This document shows, in pieces, positions 39,108 through 47,177 of a DNA stretch of 64,000 bases. Numbering within the stretch: position 1 is the stretch's first letter; each line of letters starts with the position of its first letter. A model generated the notes under the pieces. The model saw only the letters and a program-made list of their open reading frames with translations. It searched no databases and was not told where the DNA came from. Source of the stretch: Pelistega europaea (lineage in GTDB: Bacteria; Pseudomonadota; Gammaproteobacteria; Burkholderiales; Burkholderiaceae_B); NCBI RefSeq assembly GCF_013133775.1, contig NZ_JABGBO010000006.1, forward strand, positions 106,739 through 170,738, given 5' to 3'. A program made the position numbers and the translations under genes.

Positions 39108-39147
39108 AAATCGACGGTCAACCAATAGGTTAAACCGTCGATTTTTT
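39108..39147 (+). terminator. Terminator after lon
   Basis: AAATCGACGGT (39108-39118) pairs with ACCGTCGATTT (39134-39144), followed by a T run. The 3' arm and T run are duplicated 70 bp downstream. Confidence 0.9.
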
Positions 39148-39221
39148 TGGGAGTTAAATTCAGGGAGGAGTTTATAAGCATAGAAGTATTAACAATAGGT
39201 TAAACCGTCGATTTTTTTGGG
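39121..39221 (+). repeat. Duplicated half-terminator, 70-bp period
   Basis: CAATAGGTTAAACCGTCGAT plus TTTTTTTGGG occurs from 39123 and again from 39193. The second copy lacks the 5' arm, so it cannot form the terminator hairpin. Confidence 0.85.
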
Positions 39222-39379
39222 GAGCGATTAAACTATCTAACAGTTTCTATTTAATAGCCCTCATCAGATAGTTACCATCAAATAGGTACCGCCTAACAGT
39301 ATCTCTAAAATCCTGACGATAGGAAAGGTACAGTTTCCAAATGCGACTCTCACCTGAACTTTAAGTTGTTTTCAAAAGC

Positions 39380-40198
39380 CTACTGGGGAGCAGGGAAGCT
39401 GCTACTTGGGGCAGAACTTGTACCGCTAGGTGCAGGAAAGTTGCTACTAGGAGCAGGGAAGCTACTACTTGGGGCTGAGCTTGTACCGCTAGGAGCTGGG
39501 AAGTTGCTACTAGGAGCAGGGAAGCTGCTACTTGGGGCTGAGCTTGTACCGATAGGAGCAGGGAAGTTGCTGTTGCTTGCGGGCGACTCTGTTACAGGAG
39601 TAGGAAATGTACTATTTGTGACTGTAGGAGTGGTAGAAGGAGGGGCGACAGGCACAGGAGGGAGTGCATTACGTAATTTAGGGTTTTGGTTAATTGCTTC
39701 GCCAGCTTTTTGGGTATCATCTGCTAATTCAGAGGTATTGGTCGCTGAAGAAGTAGTATTGCTTGCACTAGAAGAAGTTGCGGTACTACCATTATTGCTA
39801 CTGATAGCATTATAACTATTTTGAGTAGTTGAGTTTGTATTGGTAGAAGAGGCTTTGACTTCAGCTGAACTGCTAGAAGTAGAGGCATCATCTGTAGAAT
39901 TGGTGTCTGGGCCAACAGTATCATTGCTGTCTTCGGCATCGTTGTCGGCTTCTCCATCGGGTTTGGCAGCAGTTACAACCCCGGGAAGTGGAGCAGACGT
40001 GTCGTCAAAAGCATTTTCTACCGAGGTGTTTGTCTGATCAGAACCAACTACTTGACCGCTAACCGTGCTCTCATTAGTCGTTTCTGGTACTGCTGATTGA
40101 GGCTCACGGGTAAAAACACTATAAAAAGCATGCCCAATAAATAGCACAATCCCGATTGATATTAATAACAAGACGACATTGGTGATGCGTTTAGCCAT
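39380..40198 (-). CDS. Membrane-anchored Ser/Thr/Asn-rich repeat protein, function unknown
   Basis: 272 residues. One N-terminal helix (NVVLLLISIGIVLFIGHAFY, about 7-26) preceded by K/R, then a long low-complexity region rich in Ser, Thr, Asn and Asp (about 40-170), a short conserved-looking block (LADDTQKAGEAINQNPKLRNALPPVPVAPP), and three 21-residue Pro/Ser repeats (SNFPAPSGTSSAPSSSFPAPS) encoded by a 63-bp DNA repeat. Topology suggests a cytoplasmic start and a periplasmic tail. I recognise no domain. It may be a spacer or cell-envelope protein. Confidence 0.6.
   Translation of the reverse strand: MAKRITNVVLLLISIGIVLFIGHAFYSVFTREPQSAVPETTNESTVSGQVVGSDQTNTSVENAFDDTSAPLPGVVTAAKPDGEADNDAEDSNDTVGPDTNSTDDASTSSSSAEVKASSTNTNSTTQNSYNAISSNNGSTATSSSASNTTSSATNTSELADDTQKAGEAINQNPKLRNALPPVPVAPPSTTPTVTNSTFPTPVTESPASNSNFPAPIGTSSAPSSSFPAPSSNFPAPSGTSSAPSSSFPAPSSNFPAPSGTSSAPSSSFPAPQ
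39388..39576 (-). repeat. 63-bp in-frame coding repeat
   Basis: GAGCAGGGAAGCT recurs at 39388, 39451 and 39514, a 63-bp period (21 codons) in the 3' end of the low-complexity gene. Confidence 0.92.
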
Positions 40199-40533
40199 GA
40201 GAAATCCTTTTTTTTAACATTCCACTGATTCTAACATATCATCACTATAAGCTCTGATATTTTTCTAAGTAAAAAAGTTTGAATATGTCTCAAAGCGGTC
40301 TGTGAATATTTTGTGTAAGTAGGAGGATATGCTGAGAATAGGGTGATGCCTGTATAGAGATTTGGGAGAGATTAGGAAAATCTCTGAAAGATAATGAAAT
40401 ATTTACCTAGGGTTTACCCTAGTATGTCAGCATCAGAAGCGTATGATGAAAGGCAATAAAGGTGACGCTGTAGCGAATTTGGTATGACGCCATCCTTTTC
40501 TTGTAGGTATTCACAACAGATAGAGGAATAATT
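40199..40533 (+). other. Divergent gap before poxB with an inverted repeat
   Basis: This 335-bp gap separates the low-complexity gene from poxB. The perfect inverted repeat CTAGGGTTTACCCTAG at 40407-40422 lies about 110 bp before poxB and is a candidate operator. There is no gene. Confidence 0.45.
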
Positions 40534-42258
40534 ATGGCAACAAAGACAATTGCGGATTTATTGGTTAATACTTTGGTTAATGCAGGCATTGAGCGCATTT
40601 GGGGTATCACTGGAGATAGTCTAAATGGAATTAATGATAGTTTGCGACGCAATGGGAAAATTCGTTGGATGCATGTTCGTCATGAAGAAACTGCTGCTTT
40701 TGCTGCTGGTGCAGAGGCAGCTGTGACAGGGAAGTTGGCTGTGTGTGCAGGAAGTTGTGGGCCAGGTAATTTGCATTTGATTAACGGATTGTTCGATTGT
40801 CAGCGTAATCATGTGCCAGTGCTAGCGATTGCATCTCATATTCCATCGACAGAGATTGGTTTAGGCTATTTTCAGGAAACCCACCCACAGGAATTGTTTC
40901 GCGAGTGTAGCTATTTTGCAGAATTGGTGTCTAATCCCAAGCAGATGCCAGAAGTTTTATTGCGAGCAATGAATGTCGCTGTGGGCAAAAAAGGGGTTGC
41001 TGTTATTGTATTGCCAGGTGATGTTTCTTTAGCAGAAGTAGGTGTCGACAATATACAATGGACACCTCCAGCAGAACCTCAAGTAATTCCTTCATCATCA
41101 ACTATACAATCCTTGGCTCAAGAATTGAATGCCGCCCAAAACATCACAATTTTAGCTGGTTCAGGATGTGCTGGTGCTCATGATGAGGTTGTTGCTATTG
41201 CTCAGCGTTTGAAAGCCCCAGTAGTACATGCTTTGCGGGGTAAGGAATGGGTCGAATGGGATAATCCTAATGATGTTGGTATGACTGGGTTAATTGGCTT
41301 TTCTTCAGGCTATCATGCGATGTTAAATAGTGATGCCTTACTGATGTTAGGAACCGATTTTCCTTATCGACCTTTTTATCCAGAAAATACCAAAGTTTTT
41401 CAAATTGATATTGACCCAGCTAATTTGGGTAAACGTATTCCGTTGACAATGGGAGTTGTCGGGGGAGTGAAAGAAACTCTAGCAGCTTTATTGCCTTTAT
41501 TAAAAGATAATAAGCCAGATGACTTTTTAAGCAAAGCAGTAACTCATTATCACCAAGCACGCAAGGAATTAGATGAGTTGGCTGTTCCTTCTAGCAAGGG
41601 GAACCCTATTCATCCGCAGTACCTTATGAAACGCTTAAGTGAATTAGCAAAAGAAAATGCTGTCTTCACCGCAGATGTGGGAACGCCTACTGTTTGGGCT
41701 GCCCGTTATTTGACGATGAATGGTCAGCGTCGACTATTGGGTTCCTTTAACCATGGCTCTATGGCTAATGCAATGATGCAGGCTTTAGGGGCACAAGGGG
41801 TTGATAATCAACGCCAAGTAATTGCTTTATGTGGTGATGGTGGGTTCAGCATGATGATGGGCGAAATTCTAACCATAAAACAGTTGAATTTACCAGTTAA
41901 ATTAATCATCTTTAATAATAGTACGCTAGGGTTCGTGGCTATGGAGATGAAGGCCGCTGGTTATCTAGATCATGCCACCGATTTAGAAAATCCTAATTTT
42001 GCTCAAATGGCAAAAGCAGTAGGAATAACAGCGTATCGGATTGAAGATTCAGCTGATTTAGATACTGTGTTGCCTGCCGCTTTGGCTGAAGCAGGTCCTG
42101 TGTTGGTGGATGTGGTAACGGCCAAGCAGGAGTTGGCACTTCCTCCTAAAATTCAGTTGGCACAAGCCAAAGGATTTAGTTTGTTTATGCTTAAGGCCAT
42201 CATGAATGGAAGAGGTGACCAAATTAAAGAGTTAATCAAGACAAATTGGCGACGTTAA
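40534..42258 (+). CDS. poxB: Pyruvate dehydrogenase (quinone), PoxB type
   Basis: 574 residues, thiamine diphosphate-dependent. [15 protein letters not shown] and [16 protein letters not shown] (catalytic Glu) are in the N-terminal Pyr domain. The PP domain has the ThDP motif [15 protein letters not shown]...FNNSTLGF. The C-terminal tail [26 protein letters not shown] matches the membrane-binding end of E. coli PoxB. It converts pyruvate to acetate and CO2 and passes electrons to ubiquinone. AGAGGAA precedes the ATG. It is monocistronic. Confidence 0.94.
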   Translation: MATKTIADLLVNTLVNAGIERIWGITGDSLNGINDSLRRNGKIRWMHVRHEETAAFAAGAEAAVTGKLAVCAGSCGPGNLHLINGLFDCQRNHVPVLAIASHIPSTEIGLGYFQETHPQELFRECSYFAELVSNPKQMPEVLLRAMNVAVGKKGVAVIVLPGDVSLAEVGVDNIQWTPPAEPQVIPSSSTIQSLAQELNAAQNITILAGSGCAGAHDEVVAIAQRLKAPVVHALRGKEWVEWDNPNDVGMTGLIGFSSGYHAMLNSDALLMLGTDFPYRPFYPENTKVFQIDIDPANLGKRIPLTMGVVGGVKETLAALLPLLKDNKPDDFLSKAVTHYHQARKELDELAVPSSKGNPIHPQYLMKRLSELAKENAVFTADVGTPTVWAARYLTMNGQRRLLGSFNHGSMANAMMQALGAQGVDNQRQVIALCGDGGFSMMMGEILTIKQLNLPVKLIIFNNSTLGFVAMEMKAAGYLDHATDLENPNFAQMAKAVGITAYRIEDSADLDTVLPAALAEAGPVLVDVVTAKQELALPPKIQLAQAKGFSLFMLKAIMNGRGDQIKELIKTNWRR

Positions 42259-42335
42259 TAGAAGAGGACTACAAGGCATAAAGTAGGAGAAATTTATGCC
42301 AACAAAGTCTCTTACTCGTGAATATGAGAAAAAAC

Positions 42336-42344
42336 TGTTAAAAT
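42336..42344 (+). promoter_or_regulatory. Extended -10 promoter of the thrS leader
   Basis: TGTTAAAAT fits the extended -10 form TGnTAnaaT. No good -35 lies at the usual distance, as expected for extended -10 promoters. It predicts a start near 42351 and a leader of about 165 nt. Confidence 0.5.
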
Positions 42345-42381
42345 AGTAGAGTTTTAATAGATTTTATTGAGATCAATGTAT

Positions 42382-42423
42382 ATGAGTTATTTAATCACAC
42401 GAACAACGACCAACACATATTAG
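42382..42423 (+). CDS. Threonine-rich leader peptide of thrS
   Basis: A 13-codon frame, MSYLITRTTTNTY, with five threonine codons (ACA, ACA, ACG, ACC, ACA), three of them adjacent. GAGA lies nine bases before the ATG; an in-frame ATG two codons earlier (42376) is also possible. It is followed by alternative hairpins and an intrinsic terminator directly before thrS. This is the arrangement of ribosome-mediated attenuators such as thrL or pheM. Function is inferred, but the Thr enrichment in front of a threonyl-tRNA synthetase is hard to explain by chance. Confidence 0.8.
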   Translation: MSYLITRTTTNTY

Positions 42424-42425
42424 TC

Positions 42426-42476
42426 TGGTGCCGCTCGTGCGTTTTCTCTTTGCATTGATTTTATTGGTAACGCGGC
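42426..42476 (+). promoter_or_regulatory. Predicted antiterminator helix of the thrS leader
   Basis: TGG-T-GCCGC (42426-42434) can pair with GCGGC-TG-CCA (42472-42481), taking up the 5' arm of the terminator. In turn, ACCA/TGGT and CACGA/TCGTG pairings can join the peptide-coding part (42398-42412) to the same upstream strand (42426-42439). That gives the classic 1:2, 2:3, 3:4 choice. Confidence 0.65.
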
Positions 42477-42500
42477 TGCCAAAAGGGGTCGCGTTTTTTA
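42469..42500 (+). terminator. Attenuator terminator in front of thrS
   Basis: AACGCG (42469-42474) pairs with CGCGTT (42490-42495), with further inner pairs closing an AAAA loop, followed by TTTTTT. It ends only 17 bp before the thrS start codon, so it must be regulated or leaky. Confidence 0.85.
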
Positions 42501-42516
42501 TTTTTAAGGTTATTCC

Positions 42517-44454
42517 ATGATTCAAATTACTTTACCCGATGGTTCCAAACGTGAGTTTGAACAAGCTGTCTCTGTGGCAGACGTTGCGCATGCCATTGCG
42601 CCTAGTTTAGCTAAAGCCGCCCTAGCAGGTAAGATTGGCACAACGACGGGTGAGACGAAACTTGTGGATACTAGTTATATCATTGATAAAGATACTTCAC
42701 TTGCTATTGTGACTGCTAAAGATCCTGAGGGATTAGACTTGATTCGTCACTCTACAGCGCATTTGCTTGCCTATGCAGTGAAATCTTTATTTCCAGAAGC
42801 TCAAGTGACTATTGGACCAGTCATTGACAACGGTTTTTACTATGACTTCTCTTACAAACGCCCATTTACGCCTGAAGATTTAGAAAAAATCGAGAAAAAA
42901 ATGCACGAACTTGCCAAGAAAGATGAAAAAGTTGTGCGAGAGGAGTGGTTGCGTGATGATGCGGTTGCTTTCTTTAAGGAGCAGGGCGAGAACTACAAGG
43001 CAGAAATTATTGCGTCCATTCCTGCCAATGAGACCATTAGTCTTTATCGTGAGGGAGATTTTATCGACCTTTGTCGGGGTCCTCACGTGCCATCAACAGG
43101 GAAGCTCAAAGTATTTAAACTGATGAAAGTGGCAGGGGCTTATTGGCGTGGTGATGCTAAAAACGAGATGCTACAGCGTATTTATGGTACCGCATGGGCG
43201 ACAAAAGAAGAGCAACAAGCCTACCTAACCATGCTAGAAGAGGCAGAGCGTCGAGATCATCGTAAACTAGGTCGCGATTTGGATTTATTCCACTTTCAAG
43301 ATGAAGCCCCTGGATTGATTTTCTGGCATCCAAAGGGCTGGAAAATTTGGCAACAAGTTGAGCAGTATATGCGCCAAGTGTATATTGACAATGGTTATCA
43401 AGAAGTTAAAGCGCCACAGATTTTGGATTTAAGTCTGTGGAAAAAGACAGGTCACTGGGACAATTACAAAGAAAACATGTTCACGACCGAGTCTGAAAAC
43501 CGTGAATATGGTCTTAAACCAATGAACTGTCCAGGTCATGTACAGATTTATAACGCAGGTTTACACTCTTACCGTGAATTGCCTATTCGCTATGGTGAGT
43601 TTGGACAATGTCACCGTAATGAACCCTCTGGTTCTTTACATGGTATGATGCGTGTGCGTGGTTTTACCCAAGACGATGGACATATTTTCTGTACAGAAGA
43701 CCAGCTGTTGACTGAGTGTGCCAACTTTACCGCATTATTGCAAAAAGTGTACAAGGACTTTGGCTTTACCGAGGTACTTTATAAGATTGCCACTCGCCCT
43801 GAGAAGCGTATTGGTTCAGATGAAATCTGGGATAAAGCCGAAAAAGCACTTATGGAGAGTTTGCATCAGTCGCACTGTGAATATGAAATCTCTCCAGGAG
43901 AGGGAGCGTTCTACGGTCCTAAGATTGAATATACACTGAAAGATGCTATTGGTCGTCATTGGCAATGTGGCACTATCCAAGTTGACTTCTCTATGCCAGT
44001 GCGTCTTGGTGCAGAGTATGTGGATGCAGATGATCAACGCAAGACACCAGTTATGCTCCATCGTGCCATTTTAGGTTCTTTAGAGCGTTTTATTGGTATG
44101 CTGATTGAGAACCATGCAGGTGCTATGCCACCTTGGTTGTCTCCAGAACAAGCGGTGATTTGCCCGATTTCAGAGCAATTTAACGATTATGCCCAGGCCT
44201 TATGTGATCAATTCAAAGCACGAGGCTTTAGGGTGAGTGCGGATTTACGTAATGAGAAGATTACGCGTAAAATTCGTGAGAACAGCTTACAAAAAGTTCC
44301 CTATATCCTTGTGGTAGGTGAAAAAGAACGTGAGGCTCAAGGTGTAGCCGTACGTGCCCGTGGTAATGTGGACTTGGGTATTATGCCTGTTGAGGAGTTT
44401 ATGGCTCGTTTAGCTGACGATGTCAAATATCGTCGTGACATTCAAACAGCCTAA
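42517..44454 (+). CDS. thrS: Threonyl-tRNA synthetase
   Basis: 645 residues. A TGS domain ([24 protein letters not shown]), the second additional domain with [12 protein letters not shown] and editing residues, and the class II core with [33 protein letters not shown] and a C-terminal anticodon-binding domain. It charges tRNA-Thr. It is followed by infC, the usual order. The leader contains a threonine attenuator. Confidence 0.98.
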   Translation: MIQITLPDGSKREFEQAVSVADVAHAIAPSLAKAALAGKIGTTTGETKLVDTSYIIDKDTSLAIVTAKDPEGLDLIRHSTAHLLAYAVKSLFPEAQVTIGPVIDNGFYYDFSYKRPFTPEDLEKIEKKMHELAKKDEKVVREEWLRDDAVAFFKEQGENYKAEIIASIPANETISLYREGDFIDLCRGPHVPSTGKLKVFKLMKVAGAYWRGDAKNEMLQRIYGTAWATKEEQQAYLTMLEEAERRDHRKLGRDLDLFHFQDEAPGLIFWHPKGWKIWQQVEQYMRQVYIDNGYQEVKAPQILDLSLWKKTGHWDNYKENMFTTESENREYGLKPMNCPGHVQIYNAGLHSYRELPIRYGEFGQCHRNEPSGSLHGMMRVRGFTQDDGHIFCTEDQLLTECANFTALLQKVYKDFGFTEVLYKIATRPEKRIGSDEIWDKAEKALMESLHQSHCEYEISPGEGAFYGPKIEYTLKDAIGRHWQCGTIQVDFSMPVRLGAEYVDADDQRKTPVMLHRAILGSLERFIGMLIENHAGAMPPWLSPEQAVICPISEQFNDYAQALCDQFKARGFRVSADLRNEKITRKIRENSLQKVPYILVVGEKEREAQGVAVRARGNVDLGIMPVEEFMARLADDVKYRRDIQTA

Positions 44455-44466
44455 AATTTATTGGTA

Positions 44467-44569
44467 GGACTTACAAGTTTCTTTCTGCACAGAGTTGTAT
44501 CGTTGGTAGAATGAAAACATAGGATGCTAATAGTTATTGTAGAGTACAGCATTAGGTAAGTCCATTTTT
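44467..44569 (+). promoter_or_regulatory. Large hairpin with T tract in the thrS-infC gap
   Basis: GGACTTAC (44467-44474) pairs with GTAAGTCC (44556-44563), followed by ATTTTTT. Inside, ATGCT (44524-44528) pairs with AGCAT (44548-44552). It could be a terminator or a regulated leader of infC. Confidence 0.4.
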
Positions 44570-44594
44570 TAATTAACTTTTAAGGAGTGCTAAC

Positions 44595-45116
44595 ATCGCA
44601 ACCGAAAAAGCACACCATATTAATGGTGAAATTCGTAGTCCTGAAGTTCGTCTTATTGGCTTAGAAGGCGAACAATTAGGTGTAGTATCAATCAAAGAAG
44701 CTTTGGCCAAAGCAGAAGAGTTGGAGACCGACTTAGTCGAGATTGCTCCCAATGCTTCTCCGCCAGTGTGCCGTTTGATGGATTATGGTAAGTTCCGTTA
44801 CCAAGAGCAGAAACGTCAACGTGAAGCCAAAGCCAAACAAAAAGTTGTTCAGGTGAAGGAGCTCAAGTTCCGTCCTGGTACAGACGAGGGTGACTACCAA
44901 GTGAAGTTACGTAGCCTCAAACGCTTTATTGAGGATGGTGACAAAGTGAAAGTGACTCTGCGTTTCCGTGGGCGAGAGATGGCTCACCAAGACCTAGGGA
45001 TGAAAGTGTTAGAGCGTATCCGTGACGATTTAGGTGATACTGTTGCTGTAGAAGCAATGCCCAAATTAGAGGGACGCCAAATGGTTATGGTTGTTGCACC
45101 AAAACGCGGTAAATAA
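44595..45116 (+). CDS. infC: Translation initiation factor IF-3 with an ATC start codon
   Basis: 173 residues. The frame matches IF-3 from its expected N-terminus ([21 protein letters not shown]) through [18 protein letters not shown] to the end. No ATG, GTG or TTG is at the start; AAGGAG (44582-44587) lies seven bases before an ATC codon at 44595. IF-3 genes are known to use rare AUU-type starts so that IF-3 represses its own translation. Software that ignores ATC would start at an internal GCC/TTG and cut about 36 residues. rpmI and rplT, which usually follow, are absent here. Confidence 0.95.
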   Translation: MATEKAHHINGEIRSPEVRLIGLEGEQLGVVSIKEALAKAEELETDLVEIAPNASPPVCRLMDYGKFRYQEQKRQREAKAKQKVVQVKELKFRPGTDEGDYQVKLRSLKRFIEDGDKVKVTLRFRGREMAHQDLGMKVLERIRDDLGDTVAVEAMPKLEGRQMVMVVAPKRGK

Positions 45117-45118
45117 CC

Positions 45119-45162
45119 ATAATGTCGTGACATTGTACAACGTGTATAATGTTTGACATTAT
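45119..45162. promoter_or_regulatory. Imperfect 44-bp inverted repeat after infC
   Basis: ATAATGTC (45119-45126) pairs with GACATTAT (45155-45162); inside, ACATT-G-TACA pairs with TGTA-T-AATGT around an ACG loop. No T tract follows. It could be an operator for gshB or a rho-dependent mRNA end. Confidence 0.45.
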
Positions 45163-45275
45163 AGTAGTAAGCTTAAATGCAGGCTACAACATCAAAAAAG
45201 GTGGTGTGGCAATTTAGGCGTTTTGTCATATAAAAAGGGGGTAACTTATAGGTTACCCTATTTGTGTTTGTAGAT

Positions 45276-46232
45276 ATGCGAGTATTATTTATTATTGACC
45301 CTATTACATCACTTAAAGCCTACAAAGATAGCTCTGTGGCTATGATGTATGCTTGCCATGATCGAGGTCATCAAGTGTTTATTACTGAGCAGCCCGACCT
45401 TTATATCCAAGGACAGGTATTTGCACGTGTACAAGCTATTCAATTATTGGATGAAGTAGATTTACACAGCAACAACTGGTGGCAATATGAGGGTGAGTCG
45501 CAAGATATGAACTTGGCTGATTTTGACGCTGTTATCATGCGTAAAGATCCTCCTTTTGATATGGAGTATGCTTATAGTTGCCACCTACTTGCTTATGCTG
45601 AGAAATTTGGTGCCAAAGTATTTAATTCTGGCTCTGCTATGCTGGCACACCCTGAGAAATTAGCAATTACAGAATTCTCTCAGTTTACCGCACCGACATT
45701 GGTTTCTCGTGATATGGAGCGCATTAAAGCATTTTACCGTGAGCATGGTGAAGTTGTTGTGAAGCCATTGGATGGTATGGGAGGTATGGGGATTTTCCGT
45801 TTATCTTCGCATGAGCCTAATCTGAATGCAATTTTAGAAATGCTGACACGTAATGGTCAGGAGACTATTATGGCACAACGCTATATCCCTGATATTGTGA
45901 AGGGAGATAAGCGTATTCTCATCATCAACGGAGAACCAGTGCCATATTGTCTTGCCCGCATTCCTTTGGCAGGAGAGACACGAGGTAATTTAGCGGCTGG
46001 TGGTCGTGGAGTAGCACAACCGTTAAGTGAGCGTGACTGGGAAATTGCTCGTGCTTTAGCCCCCACACTGAAAGCTCGTGGGTTATTTGTCGTTGGTCTG
46101 GATGTGATTGGAGATTATCTCACTGAAGTTAACGTGACAAGTCCCACATGCTTTGTAGAAATTACAACACAGACTGATTTTCATGTTAGTCAGTTCTTTG
46201 TAGAACAACTCGAAAAAGTTGTAGGTGCCTAA
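45276..46232 (+). CDS. gshB: Glutathione synthetase
   Basis: 318 residues, ATP-grasp enzyme that adds glycine to gamma-glutamylcysteine. The N-terminal MRVLFIIDPITSLKAYKDSSVAMM is typical. VVVKPLDGMGGMGIFR is the ATP loop and DVIGDYLTEVNVTSPT carries the metal-binding residues. A GTG four codons upstream is less likely than ATG 45276. It lies two bases before the PTS EIIA gene, an order common in betaproteobacteria. Confidence 0.96.
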   Translation: MRVLFIIDPITSLKAYKDSSVAMMYACHDRGHQVFITEQPDLYIQGQVFARVQAIQLLDEVDLHSNNWWQYEGESQDMNLADFDAVIMRKDPPFDMEYAYSCHLLAYAEKFGAKVFNSGSAMLAHPEKLAITEFSQFTAPTLVSRDMERIKAFYREHGEVVVKPLDGMGGMGIFRLSSHEPNLNAILEMLTRNGQETIMAQRYIPDIVKGDKRILIINGEPVPYCLARIPLAGETRGNLAAGGRGVAQPLSERDWEIARALAPTLKARGLFVVGLDVIGDYLTEVNVTSPTCFVEITTQTDFHVSQFFVEQLEKVVGA

Positions 46233-46234
46233 TC

Positions 46235-46723
46235 ATGAGTGCATTGATAGTTGTTGTGACGCATGCTCCTTTAGCGTCGGCCTTAAGAGAAGTGGTACTA
46301 CACGTTTTTCCTACTGTTGATACGATGCTTGTTTATGATATTTTGCCAGATGTACAACCAGAGGTCATGCAAGCACAGATTATGGCAGATGTCCAACGGA
46401 AACAGCAGTCAACACAACAACGGGTATTAGTGTTTAGTGATTTGATAGGAGCAACTCCTGCGAATATTGCCATGCGCGTGGTCTATGCCTTAAATCCACA
46501 TGGTGTTCCTGTGACGCATACTGCTCCCTCATCATTAGGCAATATTGCTGAAATTAAACCTACAATGGTAGAACGCAGTGTGTTTTTTGGTGGTGTCAAT
46601 GTTTGTATGCTACTAAATGCTGTACGCTATGCTGACTTGCCAGTGGATGAGCTAAAAGCCAAGATTCTTGAGGGGGGAAAAAAAGGGATGCAGACGGTGG
46701 ATTGCTCCTGTATGGCAAGTTAA
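46235..46723 (+). CDS. PTS EIIA component, mannose/fructose (ManX) type
   Basis: 162 residues. The phosphorylated His is H10 in VVTHAPLASALRE, followed by the family block FSDLIGATPANIAMRVV and GVNVCMLLNAVRY. No membrane EIIBC gene is nearby. With ptsH and ptsI it makes an incomplete, probably regulatory, phosphotransfer chain as in Ralstonia and Bordetella, where it is linked to carbon storage. The end of the gene is partly copied 136 bp downstream. Confidence 0.9.
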   Translation: MSALIVVVTHAPLASALREVVLHVFPTVDTMLVYDILPDVQPEVMQAQIMADVQRKQQSTQQRVLVFSDLIGATPANIAMRVVYALNPHGVPVTHTAPSSLGNIAEIKPTMVERSVFFGGVNVCMLLNAVRYADLPVDELKAKILEGGKKGMQTVDCSCMAS

Positions 46724-46855
46724 GGTCATAGGCTAGACAGCTGCTGAGTGGGCTGGGCTTGTTGCTGAGTAGGTTGGGCTTGGCAAGAGTATAGATTGTT
46801 TTGTAAAGAGTAGTTAGGAGAGGGGGCAATGTATGGGTTGCTCCTATATAACAAG
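46698..46855 (+). repeat. Decayed duplication between the EIIA gene and ptsH
   Basis: TGGATTGCTCCTGTATGGCA (46698, end of EIIA) resembles TGGGTTGCTCCTATATAACA (46834). Between them GCTGAGTGGGCTGGGCTTG and GCTGAGTAGGTTGGGCTTG form a second local pair near 46745 and 46766. Confidence 0.6.
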
Positions 46856-46871
46856 AAATTCTGGAGTTATT

Positions 46872-47141
46872 ATGGCTTCTGTTAATGTAGAAATCATTAA
46901 TCGTTTGGGGTTACACGCTCGTGCAGCTTCTAAATTGACGCAATTAGCGTCTACTTTTAAGAGTGAAATTTTTATTTCTAAGGCACAACAGCGCGTGAAC
47001 GCAAAGAGTATTATGGGGGTCATGCTATTGGCAGCAGGTAAGGGTATGACAGTTACCCTAGATGCAGAAGGCGAGGATGCTGAGGAAGCACTTAAAGCGA
47101 TTACGCAATTGTTTAATGAGCGTTTTGGTGAGCCAGACTAA
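46872..47141 (+). CDS. ptsH: Phosphocarrier protein HPr
   Basis: 89 residues. His15 in NRLGLHARAASK is the phosphorylation site, and Ser46 in AKSIMGVMLLAA is the regulatory serine. It shuttles phosphate from EI to EIIA. ATG 46872 has TGGAG seven bases upstream; a longer frame from 46833 runs through duplicated sequence. Confidence 0.96.
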   Translation: MASVNVEIINRLGLHARAASKLTQLASTFKSEIFISKAQQRVNAKSIMGVMLLAAGKGMTVTLDAEGEDAEEALKAITQLFNERFGEPD

Positions 47142-47177
47142 TGTAGGCTCCGCGGTAATCAAGATAAGCGAGTAAAG

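Noticed and set aside
39366..39815. 149-codon plus-strand frame opposite the low-complexity gene
   Set aside because: It is an artefact of the 63-bp repeat. The minus-strand frame has a membrane helix and a normal start.
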